This document shows positions 20,781 through 34,270 of a DNA stretch of 64,000 nt, one piece after another; the first letter of the stretch is position 1; each line of letters opens with the position of its first letter. The stretch is taken from NCBI GenBank assembly GCA_030867875.1, contig JAOWCC010000903.1:1-64000 (forward strand), read 5' to 3'. Position numbers and translations under genes: made by a program. Below the pieces are notes generated by a model. It was not told the origin of the DNA. It searched no databases and saw only the letters and a program-made list of their open reading frames with translations. This DNA comes from Actinernus sp. WN-2022. Lineage: Eukaryota > Cnidaria > Anthozoa > Actiniaria > Actinernidae.

Positions 20781-22188
20781 ATGGATCCATTTTCCTGCAG
20801 TGTTCATGGTACAGGGGAAGGGAGTGGTAGCACTAGTAGTAGCACTAGTAGTAGCACTAGTAGTAGCACTAGTAGTAGCACCAGTAGTAGTAGTAGCAGT
20901 AGTTGTTCAAGGAGTGAGATAGAGAATTGTTAATATTCTGAGTGCTAGATATTAGGAGAGTTTGTCTCAGCCTTGTACGAGAGCAGAACAGAGAGATAGT
21001 GTGCTTGGGCGAGGAGCTGGAGAGGACGTACATGTATGGAGAGGTGAAAGTAGCTATGGAACAGTGTGGAAGTAAGGAAGCACTGGACAGAGAGATAGTT
21101 GAGCTAAAAACGAAGTATGAGAGTCAAAGTGCGAAGTCAGAGAAAGCTATGGAGAGACTTGGAAAACTGAGTGCTAGAGGAAGAAAGATATGAAAATAGA
21201 TGAGTTGAAAAGAGAGCTGAAGAGTAAAGAGAGATGCAAGGGAAAGAGATGCAAAGGAAAGCCTGGAGTTGAGAAATGAGCAGATAGGAGTTAAAGAGAG
21301 AATGAATGAAGCACTGCAGAAAATGAAGAGAGCTAAGAGGGTTGTAAGTTATTATCGTGTGAAGCAGAGGAAGCAAGAAGAATGTAGTGGAAATGTCGCA
21401 GAGCTGAGGAGTCTTGTGAGTGAACTTGACCAAGATATGAGAGATCTGGAGAATAGAAATGTAGAGTTAGAAGATCGGGTGGGTGAGCTTATGTCTGAGA
21501 GGAGTGTATTTTTCAGGGTTGGAGGTATAGTAATGAAATCTGTTTGGTTTACATGGACTTGCGGACTTTAACCCAGACCGATTACCTGGCCAAACATTTG
21601 CAAAGTACATGTTCATCGAAGCAAGAGCATTGGCTCAGATCCAGTTTCCCGAAGTCCTTTCTGACCAATTTTGAAATGCACCTTGCATTCAGATGGAACA
21701 AGTAAAGCAGGATTGCATTACGGAGGGTGAGGTTTTCACATTGGGTGTAAGGAGGGAAATGGGGGGGTGAAGGAAAGAAACGTGCCACAAAGAATCTGCT
21801 TGAACTTATATTTGCCGGTTAAGCGAATGTTAGTCCTTGGTGGTAAGTTTCATGTTGTGACTAATGCGTTGAAGAGAAAGATGTCAGTGTTGTAAATACT
21901 GTTGTGTCAGAGAGAGATTTCGGGTTTGTAGACGATGAGAGAGAAATGAGAGAGAAAGCGAGAGCAAGTACTATTGTGATTGAGGGAAAGTTAATGTATC
22001 GTAAGAATGAAACAAGCAAGTGGCGAGATGAGTTGACAGAGGAGAAGGCAGAGGAGTATATGAGGAATGCAAGAAGAGCGAAGGAGAGGCAATTTGAACT
22101 GTACAGAGAAAGACGAGTTGTAATAAACAGTGGCAACTGTAAAACAGAGGAGGAGGAGGAGGAGTCACCTGAATCTCAAAATGTTTGA
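20781..22188 (+). pseudogene. Decayed transposon ORF, copy c
   Basis: Same breaks as in units a and b; four Ser-repeat units. Confidence 0.48.
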
Positions 22189-23189
22189 GATTTGGGGTTC
22201 AACGGTAGGTATGGCTACAAATGGTCACTTTGTTACACTGCGTGCAAGTTCCTTACAATAAGATAACAGGAATAAAATACAATTTTCGTTTTAATTTGTT
22301 GAGGCTTCCTTTAGTTGTGGTATATGATTTAAGAGCCAAAGTGAAAGTGTTAGTTGTGTAGCATTTTTTAAACAACCATTGAGCCACGTTGTAGAAGGAG
22401 CTGAATTTGAAAACACCTCTAAATGACACTTTTATATGGGAAGAAATTGAAAAACATTTTTAGGTAACAATAAAATGGCAGATTTGGAAATAGGTAGAAT
22501 TTCACGAATCTAAGAAAGTGTCGTTTTCGTGAATCTGCACAAAGGTAACATATAACGATGAATCAGTTAAAAATGTGATTTTTTCAGTGAGACAAATGAA
22601 ACCTTGTTGCAAGAAGCCTTTAGGTTCGTATTGCGGCTTAAAGGTGACAGGGAAACAACGTTTTTTTTTTAAATATTGATTGACAATTGTTATTTTGGAA
22701 AAACCGGGAAATAGTTTGGAAGAGGTTATACTTTTTAAGTTAAAGACATTTCCTTGTAGTATGTAATGTTGAATACAAAGGCTATTGGTTTATTTCAAAC
22801 CTTCTGCTTAATCACTAAACGGTCTCTTCCAATCGGAAATAAATTGTTGTGATCTTGATAGTGCCCCTGTTAGAAATTATGAAAGGACAACCTGACAGGA
22901 AAAGGAAAGATATATTAATATGAGAAAACAAATTAATAAACATCAGTCGACTTGATCCTGCACTGAGCGCTAGTACGTAGTAAAGAAATACTAGCAAATT
23001 AAGACTAGCAACCATTATAAAGCAATGGACACGGAGGAACTGAGATATTTCGAATTTCAGTGAGATATCACCACAACGCAACTTTCCCCTGAATTGAGTC
23101 AGAGTTCTCAATCCAGCCAAGTGATCTTTTACTAAACTCATTCACATTTACTACTGTAACAATCATCGCTTCAACGTCAGGCATTACCA

Positions 23190-23533
23190 ATGCTACTACG
23201 TCTTCCACTGCTCCAGAACATGGCCATCATCCAATTCAGTAAACGCCATATCAAACGAATCTTAATACTCTGCCAACGCAACCACACTATTCGGTGCCAA
23301 TCATATGCAGTCCCAATGAGCTGTTCCCGTATACAAACCCATCGACCACTAATTCCGTTTACCAGTGTACGAGCCTATCTTCCGTAGATACCAAATCGGT
23401 ATACACATGGCCCATTTTACAATGTGATGATAATGAGCAGCTCTCGTTTTCCTTATGGCCCTTGTGTCCAACAACCAAATCTGGCACCCAAACCACCACA
23501 AGAACCCACTCAGCGTCCATAATAAGGCGCAGC

Positions 23534-23565
<32 letters not shown>

Positions 23566-23935
23566 CCTAAAAGGTGCCAAACAACAACCAGAAAACACAC
23601 CCTTAAGCACTATGGACCAACCTTCTGGAATTCCCTTGATAACACTATAACCCAAGCACAATCCTTAAATATTTTTCAAGCTAGACTCAAATCACATCTT
23701 TTCCAACTAAAACAATGAACCCTAATTATTGACTATTTGTTTGTTTGTTTCTGTTCATAATCTACGTTATTTTGCTGTACCAATGTACTTCTACTCGCAG
23801 TGCTGATTTACCAATTATAAAATTTTGCCGCCCATGGGTGTCAGTGCCTGTACAAGCTCCTTGGAGTTTTTTTCACTGAACACCTTCCATATATATATAC
23901 TTAAATTAAAGATAATATAACTTATTCCACTTAGA
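23190..23935 (+). mobile_element. LINE 3-prime fragment, copy c
   Basis: Matches units a and b; the frame ends at 23718. Confidence 0.48.
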
Positions 23936-23952
23936 TCTACAAATCAATATAT

Positions 23953-24219
23953 TCAAAAGATACAAACAAACAAGCAAATAATCAAATAATAATACGAGGG
24001 ATAGTCTACCCCCGGGGGGAAATTCACATCCTCCAGGAAGGCGTACAAATCATCCTCGTTGTAGGGGTTTATTTCTTCGTACGCGATATCGTCCTCTGGG
24101 TCTCCCACAGGGTCTCCCACAGGGTCTCCCCCCGGGGAGGGATGAGGCGGCGGGGCCTCTTCTTCGAGGGTAGTGATGACTGGGTTGCCTTCTTCATCTA
24201 GATAATTCCAAGAGTCCAT
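23953..24219 (-). CDS. Small acidic protein, copy c
   Basis: Intact 88-residue frame with unchanged DPVG repeat. Confidence 0.6.
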   Translation of the reverse strand: MDSWNYLDEEGNPVITTLEEEAPPPHPSPGGDPVGDPVGDPEDDIAYEEINPYNEDDLYAFLEDVNFPPGVDYPSYYYLIICLFVCIF

Positions 24220-25080
24220 CGTGCTCACACTAACCCAAATCAAAATGCATCGCTTCCTTATATATTTTTTTCACTGTTCTCTGATTGGTGCCTTTTTCTC
24301 GGCCGATGATTGGTTCAGCTAGAAGGAGCACGGCTTGTAAGTGGTGGAATTCGATCCGCTTTTGGTTCGACTTGAACACCTGGGGTCTAAGAATCCTCTG
24401 AAAAACCCCTCCCCCTACCCCTTGTTCTTTAAAATTATCTCGCCCCACTCCGGGGGGAACCCTTCTTCCTTCCTTCTTTAAGCCGTAATCATTTTGCATT
24501 TTCTAAACATCTTTTCTGAGCTCCTAAATCCTAAAACCTAAATCCCCTCAACAAACGCGCCCAGCTAGGGTAACAAAAACTAGTCCAACCGGTTTATCCC
24601 AGTTTAGGAGCCTCTCGTGAATGAGATTTTGTGAGGCAAAGACGCACGGCTCCTGATTGGTGGAAAACTAGTCTAACCGGTTTATCCCAGTTTAGATTCT
24701 CGTGAATGAAAGTGGCGTGATGTAAAGGCGCGCGCTCCGCGATTCCTGATTCAGCGTGTACGAGGTTTTGGCAATAAAGGAACCCTTTCCCGGGTCGCCG
24801 AAGACGAAAAAAATAGTGGAAAAATTAGAAACCCTGGAGGGCTAATTCCAGCAAAAATTTTAGACCATTTCAGGACTGTTTTGGGGGTGAATTTTGAGAG
24901 TCAAAAACCCAAAATCCACTGAAAACGAATTCGAACCCATTTCGGATCGAATGACCCCGCCAATCACAGCGCTCGCTCCGCTTAGCGAACCAATCGTAGG
25001 CCGAGCTTAATGCACCAATCACAGCCCAGCCTTTTGCCGCATAAATACTAGCCCCAAAACTAACTTCGGCACAGTTCAAC
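24220..25080. promoter_or_regulatory. Divergent control region, copy c
   Basis: Acidic-gene TATA near 24257-24265, AACCGGTT duplication at 24575-24710, RING TATA at 25040. Confidence 0.6.
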
Positions 25081-25354
25081 CAGCCACTCAACCGGTAAGT
25101 TTACACAAAATTTTCTCTTGGAATTCAACCTGAGGCCTTACTAATCTTTTCTTTTTTGGTTTTTACTTGACTAATCTTTTCTTCTTTGGTTTTTCCCTTT
25201 TTATTTCACCAGTCAAACAACAAACAGCAACAAGACAACAACAACAGGTGAGTTTTACACAAAAGTCTCTCTGGAAATTCAACCTGAGGCTTTACTAATC
25301 TTTTCTTCTTTGGTTTTTCCTTTTTATTTCTACAGACAAAACAACAACAACGCT

Positions 25355-25488
25355 ATGGCTGTCCGAAGGCCCATTCGAGAGATGGAGGTACTATCCTGCG
25401 ACTTTCTTTTTGCCTTGGAATACCCCTGCTAATTTTTCTTTTGTTTTTCTAGAATATCCGAGGCGTACCCACACTCAACCTGGCTCAA
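25355..25488 (+). CDS. Common leader coding exons of RING gene, copy c
   Basis: ATG at 25355; exon 4 at 25453-25488; donor and acceptor conserved. Confidence 0.62.
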
Positions 25489-25616
25489 GTAAGTTGTTGT
25501 TGATGTTCTCCCACCTCCCTAAAACAGTGTTAACGTTCGGTCACTGCTTCAGAGAGCCGTTCATTTTATTGGCAAACATTTCCCCATTGAGTAAAAGTTT
25601 TGATTAATTTTTATAG

Positions 25617-25679
25617 GCTTTTCTCGAGGTCCCCACCGGGGGGATCTCCGCTCTTGTCAGAGCGCCTCTAGCGAACTAA
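25617..25679 (+). CDS. Alternative exon 5a with three-way-junction fold, copy c
   Basis: All stems conserved. Confidence 0.38.
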   Translation, partial: AFLEVPTGGISALVRAPLAN

Positions 25680-25745
25680 ATTCTCTAAAACATTATTCGT
25701 TTTTTAAAAAATAAAATATTTTTTTAATTTTTCTTTTCCGAACAG

Positions 25746-26237
25746 ACTTTTGGACCTGTGGCTATTGATCTCACAGACACTCATTTCATTCATCATGCGC
25801 TCTGCTTAAGACAGTTTGGACTCCCAATGGAAATCATCGCGCGGATTGGGGCCTACGTCTGCGGTCAACAGAGGGCCGACAAGAGGAAAATCAAACATAC
25901 CAAATTATTTTTCCCAACTCTTTTATTAATTACATGTCTGGATACTTGGGAATTTGAATCAGTCTACTGTTGGGACGCTAGTTTCCAGGAACTCCCACAT
26001 AACAAACGCTTTTGGGGAATGGACCCTGTCCAAGCCGCTATGTTTATCGAACCGTTGACAGAATTTACATTCCGTTGGTGCCGGCGGTGCCATTCCAATA
26101 CAACCGTATGCCAACGCCATTGTAACGTCGGGATTATTTATAGGCGCTGCCCCCACCACCCCGTTTATTCTCAAGTGGATCACGAGGGGTGGGGCAGATT
26201 TCCGTGGCGTAAGCTTTTCTTCCACATCGAGTGTTAA
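25746..26237 (+). CDS. Alternative exon 5b, copy c
   Basis: Intact and identical in protein to copy a. Confidence 0.6.
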   Translation, partial: TFGPVAIDLTDTHFIHHALCLRQFGLPMEIIARIGAYVCGQQRADKRKIKHTKLFFPTLLLITCLDTWEFESVYCWDASFQELPHNKRFWGMDPVQAAMFIEPLTEFTFRWCRRCHSNTTVCQRHCNVGIIYRRCPHHPVYSQVDHEGWGRFPWRKLFFHIEC

Positions 26238-26258
26238 ATTCCGATTTTTTTTTTCTAG

Positions 26259-26540
26259 TGTGTGAACTGTGGCCATCAGCCAGAACAACAACAACAGTTA
26301 CCGCCTATGCCTTGTTGTGGCGAAACAATATGTCCCTCATGCTTTGTGGGGTTGTTGAAACCGGACCTGAGGAAAGACGGACACCCTGAATGTTTTTATT
26401 GTGCGACAAGAATGAGACATCCCTTCTATGTCCGGGCGGGGTCCATTATAATTTTTCGTCATGGCATCACATTTGGGTGCGTAACTTTACCCTTAACAGA
26501 ACGCTTTAGTCGACGTTATGATCTTGTTTTCCCTCGATAA
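26259..26540 (+). CDS. Alternative exon 5c, RING finger 1, copy c
   Basis: Intact. The polypyrimidine tract upstream differs slightly (CCGATTTTTTTTTCTAG) but keeps the AG. Confidence 0.7.
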   Translation, partial: CVNCGHQPEQQQQLPPMPCCGETICPSCFVGLLKPDLRKDGHPECFYCATRMRHPFYVRAGSIIIFRHGITFGCVTLPLTERFSRRYDLVFPR

Positions 26541-26631
26541 AGGAAAAGTTTACGCCATTGAAATTTTCCTGTTTCCTGAAGTTCCTCCCGTGGCATAAAT
26601 TAGACCTAAATTTTTATTTTTTATTTTTTAG

Positions 26632-27033
26632 TGTTCTAAATGTAGCACAGAACAAGAGGACATTTTACCGCCTCTACCCTGTTGCAGGAGAACTGTGTGT
26701 GCCGCCTGCTTAATCTTCAGAATCTCTACATTTCTTAACAGAAACGAAGTCCCCCGGTGTTATTTTTGCCAGTCAAAATTCTACCACTTATTTTATATAA
26801 AAGCGGGAAGCCTAATTGTATTCCACCATGGAACCGTTTTTGGTATCGTTGTTTTGCCAATCGATCGTGAATACCAGCAGCATTATGGATTAGTTTTTAA
26901 AAAAATTATGCCACGGGAAGTTCTTCTATTTTTTTCTAAATTTTTTAAAAACTTATTAGGGCCATTAGCCTACTTTCAAAATTACATCAATACTAGGGCG
27001 ATTAGCCCCCTTTTTCTATTACATAAATATTAG
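26632..27033 (+). CDS. Alternative exon 5d, RING finger 2, copy c, extended by stop loss
   Basis: The usual TAA is AAA, so the frame runs 44 residues further to 27033, reading into the first hairpins of the repeat cluster. Copy d has the same change, pointing to a shared mutation. The extra tail shows no motif. Confidence 0.66.
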   Translation, partial: CSKCSTEQEDILPPLPCCRRTVCAACLIFRISTFLNRNEVPRCYFCQSKFYHLFYIKAGSLIVFHHGTVFGIVVLPIDREYQQHYGLVFKKIMPREVLLFFSKFFKNLLGPLAYFQNYINTRAISPLFLLHKY

Positions 27034-27160
27034 GGCGATTAGCCCCCATTTTCAAAAATTTCATCACTACTAGGGCGATTAGCCCCCATTTTCAAAAAAT
27101 TCATCACTACTAGGGCGATTAGCCTACTTTTTCATAAATACTAGGACGATTAGTCCACTT
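26956..27160. repeat. Six-hairpin cluster, copy c
   Basis: Conserved; the first two units are overlapped by the extended exon 5d frame. Confidence 0.68.
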
Positions 27161-27418
27161 TTCTACACGGATATTTTCTATCTCTCGAATGGGCCCCACG
27201 GGATGGCCTGTAAATAGTTTTTTTTTTTATATTTCTATAATTTTATAATTTGGTTGAAAGGATACCTTACATTATAATTATTATATTTTCAATACTTGTA
27301 TTAATTAATTAATTTTGGTGCGCCTGAAATGGGGCACCGCAACCCTGTATTTTATTTTTTAATTAACGAAAACAAAGTTGTTTTTACTCAAACAAAAAGT
27401 CTCTTTTATTGTCTCCAA

Positions 27419-28650
27419 TTACATAGTGGTTGAATCACATAAAGCCACAAGGGTTAACACTCCAATTTCCACATAGTCCTGGGGATTGTCTTCGTAAATT
27501 AAAGCCTGGCCTAACGCATGCCAAATTCGATTCTTGTACGTAATGGTAGGGTCTTCGATTTCTTCAAAATAATACCGTTTGTAGACCTCGTAAATCTCGG
27601 CCTCCCTTAGTTTTTGCAACTGTTCAAACACGGTATACGTAAGGGGAGCAATAATCCCCGAGAGGTGCAAACTCTGCAAAGCCCGGTAGCCCGTAGCCCG
27701 TAGAGCCTCTAGGGTAATAAGAGACCGGGCCTTCGCTACGCGCTCGGTAAAGCTTTCCTCGGTGAAAGACCATAAACAGGAATGGTAACGTTCGAGTTGT
27801 TGTCCCTGCTGGGTATACGTACACCCCTCGCAATGCCGGCCACGTTCTCGCATACATTCCCGGATGCACGTCATGACGTAAAGTGTTTTGTGCAAAGCCC
27901 ACCCGGCTTTTAGGGCGGGTAAATCCCGGTTGTCCGGCATGTCCCCCAAATCTAGGTCTTCTTGGTTCAATAACAATAGCTCGCGTGGGGCTGGTAGCGA
28001 GCCTGAGGGGACCGGCTCGTTGTCGGGATGTCTATAGGGGGTGGGGACGGCGGAGGACCCTCGGCCATTGTACCAGTGGGGGGTCCGGATGACCTCTCTG
28101 CCGGGTTCCACACATTCCCCGCCGGGGGCCCCGCCGGGGGACCCCTCGGGGGACACTGTAGACTCTCCACGGGGGGACCCGTAAGAGGCGTAGCGGCGTT
28201 GGGATTGATCCAAGCGACAGGTGGTTTTTCTTGGGGGGCCTGTGACGTCCATGGCGACGCGTAGTACTGAGCTTTCTTAGGGGGTGGGGGTCCAATAGGT
28301 TGTGCCGGAGGGCCGGCCCACATAAATCCCAGCGGAAACTCACACTTCGGGTTGGGCGACGGTGCCGTGCACGTGAAGAACACGCGGTTCGGATTGTTCA
28401 CACTTCGGCTCACCCCCACTTTCATCCACAAATTGTGGCCACACTTGGGAAATGTGTTGTACAATGTTCCGACCGGGATGGCCGCTTTCACCAAAGGCAG
28501 GTCTTGCTCCGTAAAATAAAAGCTGCACGGCAGCACTGCGGGTTTCGACTTGTAATCCGCTGTTTGTCCACACTTGTAGACACACTCTGGCGTCCCCACT
28601 AATCCTTTGACGGCTTTGGCGTAACACCCACAAAAGCACGTAGGGAGCAT
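27419..28650 (-). CDS. Double GRF zinc-finger gene, copy d (one frame difference)
   Basis: With GGG restored near 27727, the C-terminal frame is one continuous 277-codon ORF from an ATG at 28252 to 27419. The GRF frame (28650 to 27967, 227 aa) is still separated by the C6 tract. Only two GPPA repeats. This copy best illustrates the two-overlapping-ORF reading. Confidence 0.68.
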
Positions 28651-28945
28651 CGTTCACACTGAAATTTACAAAGGGGGTTCACTTTCTTATACGGCCCGGG
28701 GTCTTTTCCGGCCAGCCAATCCCCAGCCTGGGTTTGGTCTCCTTTCCAAAACCCCCCTCCGAACCTGGCGGGACCCCCCGAAACTTCCGACCAATCAGAA
28801 GCCTGGCTTTCGCCCCCAACTGAGTGACAGGTCTTTGACAGGACCGCGTGCGTAATGGCGTCGTTTTAGGCCACGCCCCCTGTCTCGGCCAATCAGGAGG
28901 CAGATGGTTGCCTCCAAGTGACCCCCCTTACTACTTACCAAACTT
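28651..28945 (-). promoter_or_regulatory. GRF gene promoter, copy d
   Basis: Same three CCAAT boxes and TATA as in unit a. Confidence 0.57.
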
Positions 28946-29995
28946 GAATAATTTTCCTGTATTTCTATTTCTTATATAACAGCAAAGTAACCTCTCAACG
29001 ACGAAGCCTTGCCAGTATTTCAGTTGGGGAAAAGAGAAAGGTACACAATAAGGGAATCCGTGAAAATATTGATGCAGAGCAATCGGAGAAGAACGTGTAC
29101 CAAGGCGCCTATGAAAGTAAGACATAATATGTCTTCCTTCATCGATGTAAGTTCGTACCAGAGTTGGGAAGACATCAAAAGTGACATGAATGGTGCCTAT
29201 CCTCGTTGGTACATGGACTTTAGACATTGGTGAGAATACAAACGTGCAAATTCTGGACGAAAAAAGTGCCACTTCAACACAATATTGAATTTCATATCAA
29301 CATGAATTCCAGGATGAATAATTTTGTACTGTGTCGCCTCATTTTCTGTTTAACTGGACGAAATGGAAATTGAAGGAATTTTTTTGCCTGCATGTTTGTG
29401 TGATCGATGATGGCAGAAGGAAACACGTGCGCTTGAGAGGATTCGTTGAAAAGTTTGAATGGGGATTTGGAATTGACGGGGATTTTGGTGGTTGGTGACT
29501 TTAGTTATGGTTTTGTTAAGGCTTTGTTTGAATTTTATGATCGTGGTTTGTTTGTGGTTTGAACCAGCATAAGTTTATTGTAGATTGTGTTTTGACTGGG
29601 GCAGCTGAACGTTTTTGTACGGTTGAGGTTTAGTTGGACATATATTCAGTTTTAAAGGTGGCAAATTTGCGGAGAAAGGTATTCAACAAGCTGGAAAAAG
29701 GGGTGTGTTTTTGGTGACGTTGTTGGTAGTCCAGGTAATTATGTTGGGGAAACGTAGAATTGGTTTGTCAGGTAGTTTGTTGAAAGGGTTGGTTGATGGG
29801 AAGTAGAGTAATCAGCCATCAATGGGGTGTACAGGAGGAGGAATTATTTTACGCTGAAGGACTTCGCTCACTGGATTTCTGTTTTGTTTCAATAAAGGGG
29901 TAAGTACATATTATTTAAGATTTATTATTTCTGGGATTCGGGATGCTACGCTTACACCAAGGAGGAGAGCTAACGATATTAGTATCATTAATAGT

Positions 29996-31379
29996 ATGGA
30001 TCCATTTTCCTGCAGTGTTCATGGTACAGGGGAAGGGAGTGGTAGCACTAGTAGTAGCACTAGTAGTAGCACCAGTAGTAGTAGTAGCAGTAGTTGTTCA
30101 AGGAGTGAGATAGAGAATTGTTAATATTCTGAGTGCTAGATATTAGGAGAGTTTGTCTCAGCCTTGTACGAGAGCAGAACAGAGAGATAGTGTGCTTGGG
30201 CGAGGAGCTGGAGAGGACGTACATGTATGGAGAGGTGAAAGTAGCTATGGAACAGTGTGGAAGTAAGGAAGCACTGGACAGAGAGATAGTTGAGCTAAAA
30301 ACGAAGTATGAGAGTCAAAGTGCGAAGTCAGAGAAAGCTATGGAGAGACTTGGAAAACTGAGTGCTAGAGGAAGAAAGATATGAAAATAGATGAGTTGAA
30401 AAGAGAGCTGAAGAGTAAAGAGAGATGCAAGGGAAAGAGATGCAAAGGAAAGCCTGGAGTTGAGAAATGAGCAGATAGGAGTTAAAGAGAGAATGAATGA
30501 AGCACTGCAGAAAATGAAGAGAGCTAAGAGGGTTGTAAGTTATTATCGTGTGAAGCAGAGGAAGCAAGAAGAATGTAGTGGAAATGTCGCAGAGCTGAGG
30601 AGTCTTGTGAGTGAACTTGACCAAGATATGAGAGATCTGGAGAATAGAAATGTAGAGTTAGAAGATCGGGTGGGTGAGCTTATGTCTGAGAGGAGTGTAT
30701 TTTTCAGGGTTGGAGGTATAGTAATGAAATCTGTTTGGTTTACATGGACTTGCGGACTTTAACCCAGACCGATTACCTGGCCAAACATTTGCAAAGTACA
30801 TGTTCATCGAAGCAAGAGCATTGGCTCAGATCCAGTTTCCCGAAGTCCTTTCTGACCAATTTTGAAATGCACCTTGCATTCAGATGGAACAAGTAAAGCA
30901 GGATTGCATTACGGAGGGTGAGGTTTTCACATTGGGTGTAAGGAGGGAAATGGGGGGGTGAAGGAAAGAAACGTGCCACAAAGAATCTGCTTGAACTTAT
31001 ATTTGCCGGTTAAGCGAATGTTAGTCCTTGGTGGTAAGTTTCATGTTGTGACTAATGCGTTGAAGAGAAAGATGTCAGTGTTGTAAATACTGTTGTGTCA
31101 GAGAGAGATTTCGGGTTTGTAGACGATGAGAGAGAAATGAGAGAGAAAGCGAGAGCAAGTACTATTGTGATTGAGGGAAAGTTAATGTATCGTAAGAATG
31201 AAACAAGCAAGTGGCGAGATGAGTTGACAGAGGAGAAGGCAGAGGAGTATATGAGGAATGCAAGAAGAGCGAAGGAGAGGCAATTTGAACTGTACAGAGA
31301 AAGACGAGTTGTAATAAACAGTGGCAACTGTAAAACAGAGGAGGAGGAGGAGGAGTCACCTGAATCTCAAAATGTTTGA
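29996..31379 (+). pseudogene. Decayed transposon ORF, copy d
   Basis: Two Ser-repeat units fewer than a-c (24 bp shorter); the other breaks are the same. Confidence 0.48.
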
Positions 31380-32380
31380 GATTTGGGGTTCAACGGTAGG
31401 TATGGCTACAAATGGTCACTTTGTTACACTGCGTGCAAGTTCCTTACAATAAGGTAACAGGAATAAAATACAATTTTCGTTTTAATTTGTTGAGGCTTCC
31501 TTTAGTTGTGGTATATGATTTAAGAGCCAAAGTGAAAGTGTTAGTTGTGTAGCATTTTTTAAACAACCATTGAGCCACGTTGTAGAAGGAGCTGAATTTG
31601 AAAACACCTCTAAATGGCACTTTTATATGGGAAGAAATTGAAAAACATTTTTAGGTAACAATAAAATGGCAGATTTGGAAATAGGTAGAATTTCACGAAT
31701 CTAAGAAAGTGTCGTTTTCGTGAATCTGCACAAAGGTAACATATAACGATGAATCAGTTAAAAATGTGATTTTTTCAGTGAGACAAATGAAACCTTGTTG
31801 CAAGAAGCCTTTAGGTTCGTATTGCGGCTTAAAGGTGACAGGGAAACAACGTGTTTTTTTGAAATATTGATTGACAATTGTTATTTTGGAAAAACCGGGA
31901 AATAGTTTGGAAGAGGTTATACTTTTTAAGTTAAAGACATTTCCTTGTAGTATGTAATGTTGAATACAAAGGCTATTGGTTTATTTCAAACCTTCTGCTT
32001 AATCACTAAACGGTCTCTTCCAATCGGAAATAAATTGTTGTGATCTTGATAGTGCCCCTGTTAGAAATTATGAAAGGACAACCTGACAGGAAAAGGAAAG
32101 ATATATTAATATGAGAAAACAAATTAATAAACATCAGTCGACTTGATCCTGCACTGAGCGCTAGTACGTAGTAAAGAAATACTAGCAAATTAAGACTAGC
32201 AACCATTATAAAGCAATGGACACGGAGGAACTGAGATATTTCGAATTTCAGTGAGATATCACCACAACGCAACTTTCCCCTGAATTGAGTCAGAGTTCTC
32301 AATCCAGCCAAGTGATCTTTTACTAAACTCATTCACATTTACTACTGTAACAATCATCGCTTCAACGTCAGGCATTACCA

Positions 32381-32724
32381 ATGCTACTACGTCTTCCACT
32401 GCTCCAGAACATGGCCATCATCCAATTCAGTAAACGCCATATCAAACGAATCTTAATACTCTGCCAACGCAACCACACTATTCGGTGCCAATCATATGCA
32501 GTCCCAATGAGCTGTTCCCGTATACAAACCCATCGACCACTAATTCCGTTTACCAGTGTACGAGCCTATCTTCCGTAGATACCAAATCGGTATACACATG
32601 GCCCATTTTACAATGTGATGATAATGAGAAGCTCTCGTTTTCCTTATGGCCCTTGTGTCCAACAACCAAATCTGGCACCCAAACCACCACAAGAACCCAC
32701 TCAGCGTCCATAATAAGGCGCAGC

Positions 32725-32756
<32 letters not shown>

Positions 32757-33126
32757 CCTAAAAGGTGCCAAACAACAACCAGAAAACACACCCTTAAGCA
32801 CTATGGACCAACCTTCTGGAATTCCCTTGATAACACTATAACCCAAGCACAATCCTTAAATATTTTTCAAGCTAGACTCAAATCACATCTTTTCCAACTA
32901 AAACAATGAACCCTAATTATTGACTATTTGTTTGTTTGTTTCTGTTCATAATCTATGTTATTTTGCTGTACCAATGTACTTCTACTCGCAGTGCTGATTT
33001 ACCAATTATAAAATTTTGCCGCCCATGGGTGTCAGTGCCTGTACAAGCTCCTTGGAGTTTTTTTCACTGAACACCTTCCATATATATATACTTAAATTAA
33101 AGATAATATAACTTATTCCACTTAGA
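32381..33126 (+). mobile_element. LINE 3-prime fragment, copy d
   Basis: Carries the d/e-specific GAGAAGCTC in place of GAGCAGCTC near 32627; the frame ends at 32909. Confidence 0.48.
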
Positions 33127-33143
33127 TCTACAAATCAATATAT

Positions 33144-33410
33144 TCAAAAGATACAAACAAACAAGCAAATAATCAAATAATAATACGAGGGATAGTCTAC
33201 CCCCGGGGGGAAATTCACATCCTCCAGGAAGGCGTACAAATCATCCTCGTTGTAGGGGTTTATTTCTTCGTACGCGATATCGTCCTCTGGGTCTCCCACA
33301 GGGTCTCCCACAGGGTCTCCCCCCGGGGAGGGATGAGGCGGCGGGGCCTCTTCTTCGAGGGTAGTGATGACTGGGTTGCCTTCTTCATCTAGATAATTCC
33401 AAGAGTCCAT
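33144..33410 (-). CDS. Small acidic protein, copy d
   Basis: Intact and unchanged, even though flanking DNA has d/e-specific substitutions. Confidence 0.6.
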   Translation of the reverse strand: MDSWNYLDEEGNPVITTLEEEAPPPHPSPGGDPVGDPVGDPEDDIAYEEINPYNEDDLYAFLEDVNFPPGVDYPSYYYLIICLFVCIF

Positions 33411-34270
33411 CGTGCTCACACTAACCCAAATCAAAATGCATCGCTTCCTTATATATTTTTTTCACTGTTCTCTGATTGGTGCCTTTTTCTCGGCCGATGA
33501 TTGGTTCCGCTAGAAGGAGCACGGCTTGTAAGTGGTGGAATTTGATCCGCTTTTGGTTCGACTTGAACACCTGGGGTCTAAGAATCCTCTGAAAAACCCC
33601 TCCCCCTACCCCTTGTTCTTTAAAATTATCTCGCCCCACTCCGGGGGGAACCCTTCTTCCTTCCTTCTTTAAGCCGTAATCATTTTGCATTTTCTAAACA
33701 TCTTTTCTGAGCTCCTAAATCCTAAAACCTAAATCCCCTCAACAAACGCGCCCAGCTAGGGTAACAAAAACTAGTCCAACCGGTTTATCCCAGTTTAGGA
33801 GCCTCTCGTGAATGAGATTTTGTGAGGCAAAGACGCACGGCTCCTGATTGGTGGAAAACTAGTCTAACCGGTTTATCCCAGTTTAGATTCTCGTGAATGA
33901 AAGTGGCGTGATGTAAAGGCGCGCGCTCCGCGATTCCTGATTCAGCGTGTACGAGGTTTTGGCAATAAAGGAACCCTTTCCCGGGTCGCCGAAGACGAAA
34001 AAAATAGTGGAAAAATTAGAAACCCTGGAGGGCTAATTCCAGCAAAAATTTTAGACCATTTCAGGACTGTTTTGGGGGTGAATTTTGAGAGTCAAAAACC
34101 CAAAATCCACTGAAAACGAATTCGAACCCATTTCGGATCGAATGACCCCGCCAATCACAGCGCTCGCTCCGCTTAGCGAACCAATCGTAGGCCGAGCTTA
34201 ATGCACCAATCACAGCCCAGCCTTTTGCCGCATAAATACTAGCCCCAAAACTAACTTCGGCACAGTTCAA
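33411..34270. promoter_or_regulatory. Divergent control region, copy d
   Basis: AACCGGTT duplication at 33766-33901 and RING TATA at 34231. The distal acidic-gene CCAAT reads GATTGGTTCCGC, a d/e-specific variant just beside the box. Confidence 0.6.
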